This document shows, one piece after another, positions 23,754 to 36,981 of a stretch of DNA of 64,000 nucleotides; positions within the stretch are counted from its first letter, which is position 1, and each line of letters starts with the position of its first letter. The stretch is from assembly GCA_047495785.1 (NCBI GenBank), contig JBLDXI010000054.1:4237812-4301811 (forward strand), given 5' to 3'. The notes under the pieces are model-generated. The model was not told where the DNA came from. It searched no databases and saw only the letters and a program-made list of their open reading frames with translations. The position numbers were made by a program, and so were the translations under genes. This DNA is from Lepidodermella squamata. Taxonomy: Eukaryota; Gastrotricha.

Positions 23754-26169
23754 ATGCAAATCGTGAGGATCAGACATCAGTCAGCTGTCAAGCTTGCTGA
23801 AATAAAAGGGAGCGCTTTTCAGTGTCTCGTTGACGCGACAAAGCGTTTATTTGGCCCGGGCAAATATTCGTTCTTTTGGGGTAATTATTGTGAATTTTTG
23901 TTAAGTATAAGTATATGGAAAATCTCAGATTTAGGCATTGATAAGATCAATCTGGATGAAGAGCAGCTTGATTTAGCTCTCAAGTGTGAATCTTCATTAA
24001 CAATTGATGCCGTCAAGTGTGATGGTGCCCCTAGTGGCGAGAAGACGGCGAAGGCGAAAACTGAGAGTGCTGAATCGTCTCCTCCCAAGTCGAATTCACG
24101 CGAGCCTGATCGCCAGCCGCGCATTCAGAAGCGATTCTATGGTCGATTTCAGAAGGAGCATAGAAGTGGAAAGTCTAGACATCCTGGCATAGGACGGCCG
24201 TGCCCGAAATGCGGGAAGAAGCTGAGTGATCGAACTGCTTTGGTTCGCCACTTACGAGGCAAGCGGGCTTGTCCAGTCGGTTTGGGCAAGGATTCGATTT
24301 CATCTCTTTGTGAAGAATCCCAAAGGTAATGAGACTTTTAGGCTCTATGGTACAGGAATATTGTGCTATGCTTTTCAGACTCGCTCAGCAATTAAAATCA
24401 AACAAAAAGCCCGAGGAATTCTCCAAGATAGAACCCTCCACGTCCACTGAGTGTAAAGCTATTCCTGCTCAAAACGTCGTCACTGTTACTGTTAACAACG
24501 GGACATTGGCTGGAAACGTGTCAGAACCAAAGAAGAACGAAGAATCAAGTGTCGAAGAGATCGATTACTATTTCGCCCAGTTCGAGAAATCATTTGATAA
24601 TCCTATCTTTGGCTCCAGCAACCGAGCCCCGAGTACTATAAAAAAACTCATATCGTCGGCCCGGCAGGTCATTTCGATTTGCGGTTACCGTAATCTGGCT
24701 GAATTGTACAGCAAAGAGGGCTTCAACAAACTGGAGAAGCCTTTCATTCGAGCCGTTTCGTTCAGCTCGAAGAAAGCCATGTGCCAAGGCCTTCTAGAGT
24801 TTGTGGAATTCCTCGAGTTTTTCGATGAATTATCAGTGGATGAAAGGCGTCGGGTGCTTCTAATCGCGTATTTGAAGAAAGCTTACGCCTCGTTTTGCCG
24901 GGGCGTTGCTGAAGATAACAGCGTTCGTCGAATTCGGCTCTCCGAGAGCATTCGGAACGGAGAATTGCCCTCGTATGCCGAGGTTTGTCAAGTTGTTAAT
25001 GCCCTCCAGCAGCAAGTTTCTGGTTTTCTATCGACGCCAAAGTTGAACGCTGAAGACCTTAAGACATTTTTTGCCTGGGTAGCTTTTACTCTAGTAAAGC
25101 GCTGTGCCATCAGACCTGGCGCCCTTACCCAGATGCTTGTTCAAGAATTTCTAAAGCCTATTCGAGTTGGCGAGGACACGGTACTTATTCATGTGAAAGG
25201 TTAGTTTTTGAAGTTCTCTCAACTATTATGAGCTGACTTTGTCTGTTTCCGTTATGCAGGGCAAAAGGTTTCTACGTACAATGATGGGTACGTCAATCTC
25301 CCGAAGGCGACATACGACGCCTGTTCGACCTACTGGAAGAAATGGCGGGTTAACAACCGCGACAATGAAAAGCGATTCTTCACCCTTGTTGTGGCGTCAA
25401 AGGTTCGCTGCCTTGAATCCTCGGATCTTGGCAGACTTTGCAATCTGAAATTTCGTGATGTCATTGGCAAGGACTTCACGTTCACTGGATTCAGACAATA
25501 CATGCAGACGATATTTGCGCAAACGTGCACGGATAAATGGGAAAAAAAATGGTTCAACCGTGTAATGCAGCACAGGTGCGTTGATTTCTGCCCCATTTTT
25601 TGCTTATTTAAATGAGTCATTCTAGCGATTCCGTCGGGGACAAATATTACGAGATGGCGATGGCGCCAAAGTTTCATGCCCAGATGGGCCTTAAAATTGA
25701 AAGTGAAATGCTCCTCAGGGAGGCTAACTGGGTGGCTGCGGGCAGCCGAATTGCCGACACAGAGTCGGAGAACGAGCAACCCATCTCCGACGATGATGAA
25801 TCTCAAGCCGCTCTTAATCCGAGCGCCATGCAATCGCCAAAGCGCAGTGCAGGCAGGTCAGTTGCTGGATCGAGGAAGTTGAGCGGCAGCGCAGTTAGCA
25901 GCGACGCTGAATCAACAGAGCTTTCGTCAACGAAGCGGGGTCGCGGTAGTAGGAAGTTGAGCGGCAGCGCAGTTAGCAGCGACGCTGAATCAACAGAGCT
26001 TTCGTCAACGAAGCCGGGTCGCGGTAGATCCAAGAAGACCATCAAAGCCGAAAAATCGGCACAACAGCCGTTGAAGAAAGACACGAAGAAAGAACTGCCG
26101 TCGAAAGAAGACAAGGCAGTGAAGCGGGGTCGGGGTAGACCCAAAAAATCACTTGCTTTGAAACTCTGA
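23754..26169 (+). CDS. Zinc-finger protein with a tyrosine-recombinase-like domain and AT-hook tail
   Basis: Five exons: 23754-23880, 23929-24325, 24379-25199, 25260-25575, 25626-26169, giving 734 residues. A CCHC finger lies at about 134-157 (C-x2-C-x12-H-x6-C). Residues about 215-565 resemble the SAM-like core and catalytic domain of Crypton-type tyrosine recombinases known as domesticated genes in animals: an RPGALTQM block with the first Arg (about 419), a HVKG..KVST strand pair, GFRQY where the usual HxxR box sits (His replaced), and MQHSDSVGDKYY with H and candidate nucleophile Tyr about ten residues apart. The C-terminus holds a 26-residue tandem duplication (SRKLSGSAVSSDAESTELSS unit) and GRGRPKK AT-hook motifs. 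It is probably a DNA-binding protein, with catalysis doubtful. CTACGG clusters flank this gene and its neighbour. Confidence 0.7.
25871..26029 (+). repeat. 78-bp coding tandem duplication
   Basis: Two adjacent near-identical 78-bp units inside the last exon of the recombinase-like gene encode a Ser-rich 26-residue repeat. It is in frame, so the protein is lengthened rather than broken. Confidence 0.85.
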
Positions 26170-26376
26170 AGTCTTTGAAGTGACTTGAAAGCGTATCAAA
26201 CACTTAGTTCAATTCATATTGAATTTAGTTCAATTTATTTTGAAAATAAAATCGAAATATTTCCAATGCTGTCTTTTATTACCTGGAAATCGGATCAATG
26301 TTGTTTACCCTCGCAAGACAGTGCCGCGTGAATAGCACATGCAGAAAAAATTGAAGAGGCAGCGATATCAAATTTT

Positions 26377-26460
26377 GCTACGGTAGAAAAACTACTGCAA
26401 TTACGACTACGGAAAAACTACGGAAAAACTACGGCAATAACTACGGTAGAACTACGGTAG
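26377..26460. repeat. CTACGG repeat cluster, right copy
   Basis: Units such as GACTACGGAAAAACTACGG are shared with the left cluster at 21502-21577 in the same orientation. The cluster lies about 210 bp past the stop of the recombinase-like gene. Confidence 0.7.
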
Positions 26461-28724
26461 AAATTCCCTAAAGAGATGAATTTTTTCGAAATGTGACTTT
26501 AGGTATTTATGCTCCGGAGTCATACTCGAAGATGATGGGAGAGTAACTTGTAATGGTGTTGAACTCGACATGGATGGGAAAGGGGTCAATTTGGGAGCAC
26601 ATCTTGCCTATAGGAATTGCATTTGGCGTTTGTGATGACGGTGAATGAAGAAGATCATTGGCGGGTGAAATGGTCGTCGATAACGGCAGTTGCGGTGAAT
26701 AGGAATGTTTAAATATGAATATTATAATGTTGTTTTTAGCCATGTGCCCGGTGCATTTTTCTCGCGCGACAGCGTTGAATTATTATTTCATACTGTAGTA
26801 ATAATAATAATATTTAAGGGAATAACGCGCTCTCAGTTTTTCTTAGCCATCGTTATTGTAGATATAGAACGCAGTATATTCAGTGCTGAGCCGCGCACAC
26901 CCTACAATATTTTTGTTTGTTGTCTCGTCCTACGATGCCTATCGATCTGCGAGCGGTCCGCCGCTTGTCGTCAAAAAGAAAACCACCGATAATAAATACA
27001 CGCTACGAACGGCAATAGAAAAATAAAAAACGGGCAGAGGCGCACACGCGCATGCACACATACACATACACACATACAAAACAAAAAACGCACTTTCCAG
27101 CAACGATATCAGTCATAAACATATTGCGTGGGCATAATATTGGGTGACTACGAGATAGCGCCAAGTAATAAAGGAATAGTGTGGCAGTAGCCGGCAGTAC
27201 ATAACGCATAAAAAAAGGTTGTTTACCCTTTCTGTTTGGCCATCGATCGCAGCGCGCGCATAAATACTGGATATATGGATGCAGCATCGGTCTAACAACA
27301 CGGCGCGCTCAGGCTCGCCCTGTACTCCGTGTATTCAGACTATATGCGTGTTTGCACCGAAAAATGTGTGTGCTTTTTGTGTTCTACAGTCGGTTTGTTG
27401 CCCCTACAAACATCGGCGTATAAATCATATTATTATTATTATTCCTAACATTTTATTTCGTCCGCCGTTCGCTCCACCCTGCCTGTATTTTTCTCCGTCC
27501 AATCAAGCTGCATACTTATTACATAAGCATACAACCGAAGCCTTCTCGTCAACAATAAACCAACAACTTTTGGAGCACCAAAATATAAATATACACGCGA
27601 GCGATTTGCATCATCGCCGGCCTCTACCTAGAGAGCATCCTCGTTCAGCTTGCCGTGGCGTTCCAACCCGCGCCCTTGGTTGGCGCTAGAGGCACGTTTG
27701 TGTTTGCGCAACATGCATTTTAGCCTGTTGCTTTGATGATACTTTGCTTGACTACGTATCGTTTCGGCCGTAATTTTTTTCGAGATTTGAAACGACGCCA
27801 AACGTGAGCTGATGTTGTCTAACGGCCTAATCTGATTCAATGTTACTTCCTCGGTGTTTTTCAACCACTGTCTTTATTCAACGACCATAGTGTTGGCATA
27901 TGGATGAATTTATTTTCTGCCTTCGGTCTCATTGAAGCTCGAGGTATTTTCAGCAAGGCTACTTGCCTACATGCTTATGTAGGCTGTTGCTGAAAATGCC
28001 ATGGAATGGTCAGTTACTGGACGAGGTTTTCTGAAGGTTTGATGTGTCCTGAATTATAAATTCTGAATTATTTTTCATATAGGCAAATTCATAGAATTTA
28101 TTGAATAATTCGCATCTTCCACGCGTCGCACATCGTTAAACTCTCAGCACTATTTCTGGCTGACGACTTCGGCTGTTGGCTTGAAGCTCGATGATAATTA
28201 TTAAAACCTAATTTTGCAGTGACATGTAGTCATTTCTGCACCCAACTTTTTGAGTGAATTATTGGATGCAGTTCAAGTGATATTCTTCTAGTTTGTTATC
28301 AGCTGATTTACTAGAAAATATTCCCTCTTCATGTCTTCGAAATTCAACCTGCCGGATCGCTAACCGTGCATTCGTTTAAATTTTTGGGTATATATTTTGC
28401 CTTTCTCTTAAGGTTTTTGTTCTTGAATAGATTCTTAATGCCAATTAATTTCCATTGAACACTCCAAGACTGAATTATCCCGTCGGCTAGAGTGAGCTGG
28501 ACAATCAAAACCAGTTACAGCATCATGTTACTGCGCGTCGCTTTTTTCGACGAGCAATAAAAGCTGACGATTGAAAGTTTCCGCACAAAATTGGCGAAAT
28601 GTAAGTTCTCGATTGATTGCATAGTTTTACGGGAATCCGGGCTTTTTCGCGGTTTCTCGTGTGTTCTATTCGGGGCAGCTATTTGAATTAACTGCGATAT
28701 TGATTCCTTTTTCTTCGAACTTTA
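26461..28724. other. Intergenic region upstream of FoxP
   Basis: No supported gene. A minus-strand frame at 26507-26743 has protein-like composition but no start or splice context I trust. Dinucleotide (CA) and (TTA) repeats occur at 27040-27080 and 27430. A hairpin lies at 27946-27997. The 3' end probably holds the FoxP promoter and 5' UTR, since an acceptor-like site ends at 28725. Confidence 0.4.
27946..27997. repeat. Imperfect hairpin
   Basis: ATTTTCAGCAA at 27946-27956 pairs with TTGCTGAAAAT at 27987-27997. An inner GCCTACAT / ATGTAGGC pair extends the stem. No gene association is evident. Confidence 0.6.
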
Positions 28725-28749
28725 GATAGCCGCTGCCTTGGCAAGTTGC

Positions 28750-31700
28750 ATGGAAGTTGATGTCCCTACTGCACCCGTTTGCGAAAAACAAAAACAAAAG
28801 CTTCAACTCGCGCTGATGAACGGTGAATCGCCGCGCAAACGGCAGCGTTGCGGCAACAATGACCAGTCACCGGTGGGCGGGGTCGCCAAGAACAAATCGC
28901 TGCCGGTCAGCAGCTCGGCGAACAGTACTGGCGAGCTGAGCAGTCCCGAGGGCGATAAGACTGCCTCAGCTCAGAACTTGGCGCTTGCCTTCGCCTCTTC
29001 ATCGTCCTCACCCGGTTCAAACGTTGCGTCGACAGGTGGCCTTCTTTTGGCGTCTTCGGCCGGCGTCGTATCGACCAGCACTTCGCTGTCGACGGCTAAT
29101 TCTAATCTTATTCAACACCCGGTTACTAGTTCATCAGCTGCGGCTGCGCATGTCGACGACAAGCAGCAACAGCAAATTGTATCAAGTAGTACAGAAATGA
29201 ATGCCCAGCTTCAGGTTGTTCTGCCTTACCCATTCTTGGGCGTAAAATTCAATTTTTTCGCTTTGTTCACCTTAGGCGCAATTGCAACAGCTAATGCTGC
29301 AGAATCAGCTTTTATCGCTTATTCAGCAACAGCAGCAAAATCAGCAGCAGCAGCAACAACTTCTGCAGCAAAGAGGTTCGATAAATGTGCTTTTTTGTAC
29401 TCGTGAAGCCACATTTGAGCAGTTAGATAAAGAAGATTATTTTCTTTGCAAAGATCAAAGGATTGTTTTAGGACACGTATTCATTTTTTACGCTAATGAT
29501 ATTGCGGGTCGACCTTCGAAGTGGTGGATTAATTTACGTGTTCTGACATTTCAGTGACCCACTTTTTGACGTCCCCAATCTCTGGTACCGAAACAAGCCA
29601 GGCGGATGCAAAGCATTCTTTGTTCCAAAAATCACCAACAGCTGGCCTTCATTTTGGCGTATCGGGAAATGACCGGTTTCTATCACCTTCGGTCTCGGCG
29701 GAAGCCTCGGCAACTGCGAACGGCTCCTTAGCTGCCTTACTACCTCTGTTGACCGGGCAACAACAAGCACAACAATCTCATCTCAACCTGAATAATATCA
29801 CTGGTTGGTTTTCGAGTCAAGAAGATGTCTCTCCCTATGTGCATGATTTACTTGCAGATATTTTGCTGCGATGTGGCACCGCAAATTTAACCGGTTCGCC
29901 ACTCAGCAGCAAGGTTTCAATCGGAGGAAGTACCTCAACCCCGCAGACGCCTGCAGCATCCGCTAATCAAATCGCATCTCACTTGTTTCAGTCAACCGCA
30001 GAACACCAGTCAGCTTCGTCTAGCACCAACTGTAGTAGTTTTCAGTCTTCTTCTTCTGGTCTTTACGCACATGGCGTCTGCCGATGGCCTGGCTGTGAGA
30101 CTATCTGCGAAGGCCCGGACGCTTTTTCTCGGTATTAAAAACTTACTTAAGTTTTTATTTATTTCTTAAACCCTGTCTTTCAAATTACAGGCATTTGTCC
30201 GACATGCATCCTCCTGATGAGAAAGCGGCGGCACAAACATGCGTACAGGTACGGAGTAGCTGATTTTTTGTTGTTTATTCATTTTTGATCAATTGATTTT
30301 AATATAGGCGCAAATAGTGACTCAGCTCGAAGAACAGCTGAACCGCGAAAAGCGGCGCTTTGAAGCTATGATGAGTTACCTTCAGTTGGCGAAGTCGACA
30401 GGAAGCGCGGCAGCGGCTTTCATTTCGCCCAGCGTGACGACGGCTAGTGGAACTAACGCTGGCGTGGCGACGTCTCTTAACGGCGGTGCAAGTACCGTTT
30501 TCTCATCGTTAAGCTCGCAGCCAGCACAATTGGCGGCTTTTTTACCCGGTTCCTCGGCTTCACAAATGAATGTTGCGAATTCCACGTCAGCTATTGCTGC
30601 CGCTGCTAACCTACTGGCGGCTGCGGCGTCAGTCGTTGGAGCTGGTGGCGCGAATCCTTCGCTAGCTCTCGCGGGAAACATGGCTGGTGTGACGCCAGTT
30701 GCACCGAATGCGACGACTTCTAACGCAAGCGCTCAGTCGAACCACCAGTTGCCGCGAGTCGAGTCAGAAATCGCCGGTCAACGGTCTTCTGGCTCAGGTT
30801 AGTTTTGAGCATTCACAAATTATAAATTATGTGCCTACATGCGTTTCTTTGATTTTTAGCTGCTACTCTGTTGCGTTGTGCCGCTGATACGCCTACGACC
30901 GGCCATATGACTTCGCAAGCTGCCTTCCCATCCAGTGGGTCGTTTGAAGCTAACTCAGACGGGAAGTCGATGACGCCTACTGCGGCAGCCAGGACTGATG
31001 ACGTTGATGTCGATGACACCTCGGTGCCGATGAAAAAGTCTCCTACGTCGTCGATCAACAACCAGTCGGAGACGTCAGCCTCGGTTACACAGTCGCAGAG
31101 CAAGCGCCGACCGTCTGATAAAACCACTGCGGTGCCGTTATGTACAGGTACAGCCGAGCTGGATTTTAAATTTTCTAGTCTGATATGTTGCTGTTGAATA
31201 CTACTAGATATCGAGAGGAATCGCGAGTTCTATCGGACCCGAGATATTCGCCCTCCTTATACGTACGCCTCGCTTATTCGTCAGGCTATAATCGAGTCGC
31301 AAAATAAGCAGCTAACGCTTAACGAGATTTATCAGTGGTTCCAAATGACCTTTGCCTATTTCCGACGAAATGAAGCGACATGGAAGGTACGTATCATATC
31401 GCTTTCCATCATCTAGTAACCCTTGGAAAAACTTGTTTCCATCAAGAAAACATGTTCAATTATTAGCATATTATTAGCTAGAAAATACAATTTTTTGTTT
31501 TCTCAGAACGCTGTTCGGCACAATCTTTCGCTTCACAAATGTTTCATGCGCGTCGAGAACGTGAAAGGTGCCGTTTGGACGGTGGATGATGGCGAATTTT
31601 ACAAGCGCCGTTCCGCCAAAATGTCGCTCAGTCCGTTGCGCTTCAAACGGCCTGGCGCCGAAGAAACCAACGGCATGAACTCAGCGGCGCTCTACGAGGA

Positions 31701-32293
31701 TGAGTGTGAAGACGGTGAGGGTGATGATGGTGCCGATTTCAAGCGGTCAGAGAGTGTCGACAATATGGACGCCGATGAAGATGAAGAATTGGAGATAGTA
31801 CTGTATCCTCGTAACGGTCCCGATGACGGCTCTTCCGATAACAATGCTTCAGCTGGAAACGGTGTCAAAAACGAGCCTTTTTCCGATAGCTATCAGAGGT
31901 AATACCAAAAACTATAAATCCAGAATCGGTGAATTTGGTTGGAAGCACTTGGTCCAAAAAAACTACATGAAGGCTACTAAAATTGTCAGAACTTCAATAT
32001 TTAATATACTCTTCCTTCTCTGTTTCAGTAAAGACGACAAGAACTGTCCCGGAAACACCTGCGATTCGATGGCTAGTCGTTCACAATCTAGCACCGGCGA
32101 CGACCGTGATGGCGATGTATCGGCAGATAATGACGAAGCAGAGAAGCAGAATGAGAAGCGCGACAACTCCCGCCCAGCTCGTCGATGCAAGGAAGACGCG
32201 CCATGTGACATCAGAACCAACAAACGGCACAACGCTGTATCAGTGTATGAGACGAGCGAAGTTTGTATCGTTTCTGGTTCGAAGACAAGCTAA
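28750..32293 (+). CDS. FOXP: FoxP-family forkhead transcription factor
   Basis: Nine exons: 28750-29214, 29276-29375, 29555-30131, 30191-30248, 30308-30797, 30860-31147, 31208-31386, 31507-31898, 32029-32293, giving 937 residues. Order matches FoxP: Ser-rich N-terminus, Gln-rich segment (exon 2), C2H2 finger from about residue 364 (CRWPGCE... HLSDMH), leucine zipper ([19 protein letters not shown]), a long S/A-rich linker, then the forkhead at about 672-760 ([48 protein letters not shown]). FoxP proteins dimerise through the zipper and repress transcription in the nucleus. The C-terminus is longer and more acidic than in vertebrates (about 715 aa). A 5' UTR intron probably ends at 28725. The start is the first ATG after it. 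Confidence 0.95.
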
Positions 32294-33959
32294 AAACTGT
32301 CAGTGCTTTGCAACCTTGGCCAAGCAGAATGATGAACTAGTTCTATTTTCTGCGAAAAACAATTATAGGATTGCAACGGATAAGTTATTTCTTGTATCTG
32401 CCGTGAGGTTGTTCCAATTGTCTCCGGTCGCTTAGGCCTATCTACTCTGCACCACGTTAAATTTGATGAAAATAGCTCATCGCCGATTCTAGCGAGGATA
32501 AGCAATCATTAAAAAATTGTATCGAAAATCCACTTTGGCCGTATTTTCTCATGTTTACCTCGTCTTCTGTCGCAAATTTTACTTCGGCTATTTGCGGTTT
32601 CACATTTATTCGGTGTTGATGTTGAGTTATTATAACGTGACTGCATTCGATAAATTATGCGAAGTCGATACGAGGCGCTCTTGAGTCGTTACATGTTTAG
32701 TTGTTTTGTTGTAAACTTCTACTAATCTAGATGTTGTTATTAAAGGTGGCGTTTTCTCTGGAGGAGATACACGGTTAAAATATATACAGTAGTCTATCTC
32801 TCGCTCTCGCGCTCTCTCTCATCGGAAACTCGATTTTCGCATTGTATCATTAATCGTTCCGTGCTGGTCATCTGTCATTCTCCCACATTCAAACAATATT
32901 TTGAGAACGATGAGTTCATTGTGTTTGAAAAAATCATTATACCAGTTGCTATACCTCAGGCTTTTCGTTGTACCTTCGTGATTTGTGATTTTCGTAATAC
33001 CGTACTCCTAAAATGATGGATAAATATATTTTGTTCGGTTCTTCTATTTTCTACTTCGGAAATGTGAGTGAGATGTAAAGTGTGTGCGATCAATAGTAGC
33101 AATCGTCACTGCAGATGATGAAAATCCAACTAAGGCGGATGCAGATTCTTTTTTTGGAAGCGCCGTCAGAAATACTACAATAAAGCAGTTGGTAATTTCA
33201 TGTTCGTTTCCTGAATCTTCTTAATCAGAGAAGTTCATTGACAACCTATTTATGTAGTGAACCTGATCATGCGTGTCTTTGCGTAACGGTTTCGCTATCT
33301 CGATTGCTTATAAATCATTACTTATTTGCTTGCGAAGACAAAGTTATTTTTTTATTGTTTTGGAAGACACATAAGAAGTAAAGTCATTTTATAAAAAAAT
33401 TGTGTTGCTTGATTTCAACTTGATTTCCCCTAGAAACCTTAAAACAAAACCGCTGATACGCTTTGAAAATCGAGTGCACATTTATTTTTCGGTAGAACAT
33501 ACTAAATTATACAAATTTAGACAAGAAAATGTCGACGCGAGAAGAAGATACGTGACGCCAACTTCGGCTACAGAAAATTAATCAAGAATCATAATAGGCC
33601 GGATACTTCACACAAATTTGGGAATGCATCACCCATTGCAGTAGCAAGTACATTGCACCGTAATTTTCGATGCTATGCCAAGCAAATACCAACATGTGGC
33701 CGTATAAAGAGGTTGCAATGAATATACCGATTTTGATGATGAAAACAGACCGAAAATAAAGCTAGCCAAAACGATCACAAGTATTACATCAATTGTCTAC
33801 TAGATAGAATGAGAATAGAATCATGCTTTGAACATGGATAATGATTTGCCATATCGATTCTTCTATTGCACATGGGCAATTTTTCATTAGTACAATCAAA
33901 CAGGTTTAAAATAACGGTCATCACGTGGTTAAGAAAGCGTAGCCTGGTGAGTGTAACAA
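32294..33959. other. Intergenic / convergent 3' regions of FoxP and ATP6AP2
   Basis: T- and A-rich DNA holding the 3' ends of two convergent genes. A (CT)n run lies near 32800-32820. No open frame or RNA gene can be supported. Confidence 0.4.
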
Positions 33960-35064
33960 CTACAAATCTTTCTTGATTCTGCTCGCTGTCATGCGATAAA
34001 TAATACCGTCTTTACCGGGGTCCATAAACCAGATACAATAAGCTACGCTGGCGATGGTTAGGCCCATGGCGATCATGAACCACAGAATAATATTAAAAAT
34101 AACGGGATAGTCGTCACTGTAGGTAATACCGACGTTTAATTCTTTGGGAGAGGGTTCTCCAAGTGCGCCAGTGGACGCGGGTTTTTCTCCCGCCTGACGT
34201 CTCACACGCTCAAGTCCTTTGCCAGATTCAGATAAAGAGACGATGGCTACCACCACAACGTCTTCACCAAGGCTTGAGACAAGGTTCTGAACGAAGCCAT
34301 CTATTAGCTCCTCTGTGCCTGGAACTAATGCCATCTTTGGAGCTGAAACAAAAATTGGTCCCTGTCGATGATTAGCGCTAATTGACTTCACCTGTAAATC
34401 GTAAGTATATCGTAAGCAAGATAATGCAATAGACAGTGACTTACCAGTTCTTCAACCTCCGACAGAGCCAACGAAACTTGCAATGGCTCAGGCGAGGCAC
34501 TCGCATCGGAAGACATATCAATGGCATGAACGAGGTCGCCGAAGAAGGCCGTCACATCGGAGAACAGTTTTTGCGTGTTCACCGGCGATGAAGTCTGTCC
34601 ACAACACATATACACGTTCATAAAATGGCAAATACAAACGACTAGTACCTGAACTGAAGATGCATAGGATTGCAGTTTCATAGAGTCAGCTGATTCAAAC
34701 GGCAAAATCACAAAGTTCTTCGGAGACTTCAAGCTTGTTTTCACAACTTCGATCCCCAACTTCTGCTGAAAAAATGCACATTCAACTTAGCAATCAATTG
34801 CAACCGCAAAATTACGCTACATTTGAGGCAGGCATGCCAGACATGCCTTTGATCAGAGACAAAAACTCATCACCATCAATTGACGTGACTCCTTCGAGAC
34901 GGTACCTCAGATAAGAAGGCGTATTTATAAATGCCACTTGGTTCGCGGTCGCAACTGCATATAGAAGTCAAAATGTGATAATAAATATTGAAATGAAACT
35001 ATATCACAAACTGACCTGCAACGCAGGCTGCAGCTAAAATCGTTAGCAAATGAACCCTTCGCAT
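33960..35064 (-). CDS. ATP6AP2: ATP6AP2 / (pro)renin receptor, V-ATPase accessory protein
   Basis: Five exons on the minus strand: 35064-35016, 34954-34821, 34765-34649, 34594-34445, 34391-33960, giving 293 residues. Translation starts with a signal peptide (MRRVHLLTILAAACVAVATA). The lumenal region is divergent, but the C-terminus is diagnostic: a single membrane span (VIFNIILWFMIAMGLTI) and a short cytoplasmic tail with the MDPG.D.IIYRMT signature. Family members help assemble the V-ATPase and act in Wnt and planar polarity signalling. An RVRR site about 75 residues before the C-terminus fits the furin processing that releases the soluble ectodomain in this family. It is shorter than the human protein (350 aa), mainly in the lumenal domain. 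The ATG was chosen by signal peptide and by phase with exon 2. Confidence 0.93.
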
Positions 35065-36981
35065 CCTAACGATTCCTATATTTTAATTAGGAAATTTGAT
35101 AGACATATATATATTCAAGAGGCTTTTCATAAAATAGCAGGCAACTCTTTCTTCTCTACTTTTTCCGATTTTTCTCTGGTGGTTTGAGTAGTTCGAGTTG
35201 CCGACCCAAACATACATAGCGGTTCTCGCGTCTGGTAAGCTAGGATCTGAGACTGAAGTACCTATCATACGGCAATACGAATACAGGCAGCGGATAGAAT
35301 TTATGAGCGCCGCCGCCTGTCTACTCGTGAATACTGGGGCTTCAGCTTCAGGTTGAGGGCGTTAGAGCCGCCGCACACGGGTATTGCGACACAAATAGTA
35401 ATTAAAATAAATAAGAAAAAATATATTGCGGCTCTACTGTGAACTGCGATATATTGAGTCGTATCCTCGAAAATTTGAGGAGAATCCTAGATGTCCTAGA
35501 GGGCCTTCGGGCTTCCAATGAAATTTCTTTTTTCGAGGTCCAAGCCGAGTAACGTTAACGCAGCTGGAGGAGTGCCGTTGGCATTTTAAGCCGTGGTTTT
35601 CGGGAATACCACCGATAAACAGCAATGCGATCACAAAAACATGATATTCGCACATTGGGATTTACTCTGAGAGGCATATGAATTATCCTGAGAAGGACCA
35701 ACTGATTCATCAACGCACAATAAACATGCAACAGGCCTCCTACAATGGGGTACGAAGTATTCAACACTTGGTCCAGTGTTTCCCGCATTCAATTGGACTG
35801 CCTTCAATTACTGAGTTAAGGCTCGGGTATCTCTCTTCGACTCCGGCCTCATAAAATATGAGAAGTTGCACTGAGTGTCACCTATCCTTTTTCACGCGCC
35901 TCAAACGCTAAATAGAATCACGCACTTTGGTTTCAATTGCTTTTGAAAAGCAACTGAAGCATATCAAATATAAAATATCAAGCAAATCCTCGAGATGATT
36001 TGGTATTTGGCGCATCTATGAATCAAGAGTTTATGTAATTGGGAAGCTTATCTGGGTTAATTCATTCATTTTTATAACCGCCTGCTGTCTCGGAATGAAA
36101 GTCCCATCTAGGCGGGTTTCCGGAAGCTCCGAGCCCGTCAAATCGATTATTGGGGCCAGCAAGGATACAAAATCAGAAGCTAAAATCTAGGAGCTTTGAT
36201 ATGAATCACTGCCTCTAATGCTGCTTAGCAAGTAACATTTCAAATTTCAATGTTTCGTGATCATGCTCTCTGGACGCAATAGGAGAACTTGGATGAAATG
36301 TAGAATGGCTGGGCTCTAAGCGAGCAGAAAACTTCCACGACGAGCAGTATGTTAACTCTTCGTGGTAATCTGCCTAAATTCCGTGCCAGGTTCAGCACAC
36401 ATTATCAGTCGCAACTCAAGAATCAGAAATCAAGCGACCGCCCTGAGGGCCCCAGAAACCTGTCTTCTCGCCTCTCGAAAAAAGCTAACCAAAATCTCCC
36501 GGCACAATTTCAGTCAAAACAAACTTGAAGCATAAATATAATTATTTTTCAACAGGCTGGTGAAAGTTCAAGTAAATTGTTAAACAGAATTTGACTGCGG
36601 AAAAATGATTTATCTCCCAAATCCGCGCGCGAATGCGCGCTTAGTTTCAAGTCTTGAGGTCAGGATCTCTCGGCGATTGATGATAGGCAATGCGTCGTCG
36701 TGATGACCTTGAGATGCCTTTGAATGCAGAGAGAGTTGAAATGGTTGTAGAATCAATGGCGTGATCAAATATCTTCAACTTGACACCCAGTCGTCATTCA
36801 TAGTGGACATTCTCATTGTAAAGGCGCAGGGCGCAGCGTGTACCGACTGGCGAAGAAACTAAGATACATAGATTTTACAACATGCTTTTACTTGTGCATT
36901 GAAGGATATGAACTGAAACACATAATGTGCTAGTTTTTTAAGTTTTATGCTCAAAGTAATCAAATTGTTTTATGATACTTC
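35065..36981. other. Intergenic region
   Basis: No supported gene. The segment nearest ATP6AP2 (35065-35200) should hold its promoter and carries a dispersed NHQR-motif copy at 35150-35195 on the minus strand. Confidence 0.4.
35150..35195 (-). repeat. Dispersed NHQR-motif repeat, copy 2
   Basis: The reverse strand holds AAACCACCAGAGAAAAATCG, similar to the segments at 16944-16992 and 46795-46845. It lies about 85-130 bp upstream of the ATP6AP2 start in the same orientation as the gene. Confidence 0.45.
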
